DNA of 7,800 nt from Sulfurovum sp. (GTDB taxonomy: Bacteria; Campylobacterota; Campylobacteria; Campylobacterales; Sulfurovaceae): assembly GCA_015490315.1 (NCBI GenBank), contig WFYB01000012.1, forward strand, positions 1 through 7,800, read 5' to 3'. Below, piece after piece: positions 6,868-7,800 of this stretch (positions are counted from its first letter, which is position 1; each line of letters opens with the position of its first letter). Position numbers and translations under genes: made by a program. The notes below the pieces were generated by a model. That model was not told the DNA's origin and did not search any database. It saw only the letters and a program-made list of their open reading frames with translations.

Positions 6868-7800
6868 CTAAACTGCTCCAACAATCTTATATCTCCCTCA
6901 AAAAGGCTTCTGAGGTCAGGGATCTTGTGCATCAGCATCGCAAAACGCTCCACACCCAGACCAAATGCGTAGCCGCTGACATCTTCATAGCCTACCGCCT
7001 TGAATACATTGGGATCGACGATCCCACATCCAAGTACTTCGAGCCATCCGGTATGTGAACAGACACGGCACCCTTTCCCTTCACAGAAGATACAGGAGAT
7101 ATCCACCTCTGCAGAAGGTTCGGTAAACGGGAAAAAGGAGGGACGGAAACGTACCTCTACATCGCCGAACATGTAGTGAAGGAAGTCGACCAAAATGGAC
7201 TTTAGATTGGCGAAGCTCACCTTGCCTTTCTCATCTACGACAAGCCCTTCGACCTGATGAAACATCGGTGTGTGGGTCAAGTCATAGTCACGTCTAAAGA
7301 CCGAACCCGGTGCGATCATCCTGATAGGCGGCTTCTCTTTGAGCATCGTACGTATCTGTACCGGTGAGGTGTGTGTCCGCAGCAGTCCACCGTCACGGAA
7401 ATAGAACGTATCCTGCATATCACGTGCGGGGTGGTACTTGGGCAGATTGAGTGCTTCGAAGTTATGGAAGTCATCCTCTACCATCGGGCCGTCTTCGACC
7501 GAGAAGTTGAGTGCAACAAAATAGTCGATGATCTTGTCCATCGTCTCCATTACCGGATGCAGTGCCCCTTTTTGGGCAACCTGTCCGTAGAGAGATACAT
7601 CGATCGCTTCGGACTTGAGGAGTGATTCGATCTCTTCGGCTTTGAGCGCCTCATAACGTGCATCAAAAGCCTGCTGCAGTGCTGCTTTTTGTTTATTGAG
7701 CCCCTCGGCAAATGCTTTTTTCTCGGGACCGGGTACATCTTTCATCTTCGCAAACTGTGCAGCGAGTATCCCCTTCTTCCCAAAAAGCTCTACCCGAACT
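6864..7800 (-). CDS. pheS: Phenylalanyl-tRNA synthetase alpha subunit (5' end beyond window)
   Basis: PheS carries the class II aminoacylation site that activates phenylalanine and loads it on tRNA-Phe together with PheT. The frame stays open to the right edge: upstream of the internal ATG at 7745 it reads VRVELFGKKGILAAQFAK, which is typical PheS N-terminal coiled-coil sequence, so that ATG is not the start. 311 codons are visible and only about 20 should be missing compared with the usual 330. Numbered from the internal Met, motif 2 is FRRDYDLTHTPMFHQVEGL (150-168) and motif 3 is GYAFGLGVERFAML (258-271), with Ala260 at the position that sets phenylalanine specificity. TSPVQIRTM (126-134) and the FRPSFFPFTEPSAEVD core are present. 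A four-cysteine cluster CIFCEGKGCRVC (218-229) follows. The TGA stop overlaps the pheT ATG by 4 nt. The promoter of the operon lies outside the window. Confidence 0.98.
   Translation of the reverse strand, partial: VRVELFGKKGILAAQFAKMKDVPGPEKKAFAEGLNKQKAALQQAFDARYEALKAEEIESLLKSEAIDVSLYGQVAQKGALHPVMETMDKIIDYFVALNFSVEDGPMVEDDFHNFEALNLPKYHPARDMQDTFYFRDGGLLRTHTSPVQIRTMLKEKPPIRMIAPGSVFRRDYDLTHTPMFHQVEGLVVDEKGKVSFANLKSILVDFLHYMFGDVEVRFRPSFFPFTEPSAEVDISCIFCEGKGCRVCSHTGWLEVLGCGIVDPNVFKAVGYEDVSGYAFGLGVERFAMLMHKIPDLRSLFEGDIRLLEQFR

Noticed and set aside
6235..6972. A 245-codon plus-strand frame across the pheS-pheT junction
   Set aside because: Both genes beneath it are complete in motifs and order; no conserved protein features are visible in the antisense frame.
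7059..7094. Four-cysteine cluster in PheS as a novel metal-binding insertion
   Set aside because: The same CxxC...CxxC pattern is present in campylobacterial PheS as I recall it, so it is a known family variant, not a new feature.
7743..7745. ATG as a possible pheS start
   Set aside because: The frame continues upstream to the window edge with conserved PheS N-terminal sequence (LFGKKGILAAQFAK), so this Met is internal.

Overview
The window is a stretch of bacterial core genome, with every gene on the minus strand. Read in the direction of transcription (high to low coordinates) it holds pheS (5' end beyond the right edge), pheT, ispH, aroA, rpsA and serA (3' end beyond the left edge). Protein features point to Campylobacterota (Epsilonproteobacteria), probably a Sulfurovum- or Sulfurimonas-like sulfur bacterium: PheS has the campylobacterial motifs, PheT has the divergent B3/B4 region I recall from Campylobacter, and the gene set matches the pheS-pheT-aroA-ispH-rpsA-serA neighbourhood I recall from Campylobacter jejuni and Helicobacter pylori. 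The genus is an inference.

Layout. 7800-4534: the two subunits of phenylalanyl-tRNA synthetase, overlapping by 4 nt. 4530-3694: ispH, last enzyme of the non-mevalonate isoprenoid pathway, 3 nt after pheT. 3693-2413: aroA, the EPSP synthase of the shikimate pathway, starting on the base after the ispH stop codon. 2412-2335: a 78-nt gap with a good sigma-70 -10 box for rpsA and an imperfect hairpin over the aroA stop. 2334-682: rpsA, ribosomal protein S1 with six S1 domains. 681-582: a 100-nt gap with a short hairpin and no gene. 581-1: the N-terminal 193 codons of serA, 3-phosphoglycerate dehydrogenase.

The first four genes are so tightly packed that they must be one transcript with translational coupling. 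rpsA has its own promoter, as expected for a protein needed in large amounts. Functionally the cluster mixes aromatic and serine amino-acid supply (aroA, serA), charging of tRNA-Phe (pheST), translation (rpsA) and isoprenoid synthesis (ispH).

I found no undescribed system, mobile element, CRISPR array or RNA gene. The points worth a second look are evolutionary: aroA is of the enterobacterial (class I) type rather than the campylobacterial type and sits on the other side of ispH from its usual place, which suggests gene replacement; the PheT editing domain lacks the canonical histidine; the small gene usually between rpsA and serA is missing; and GATC is very dense in parts of the window.
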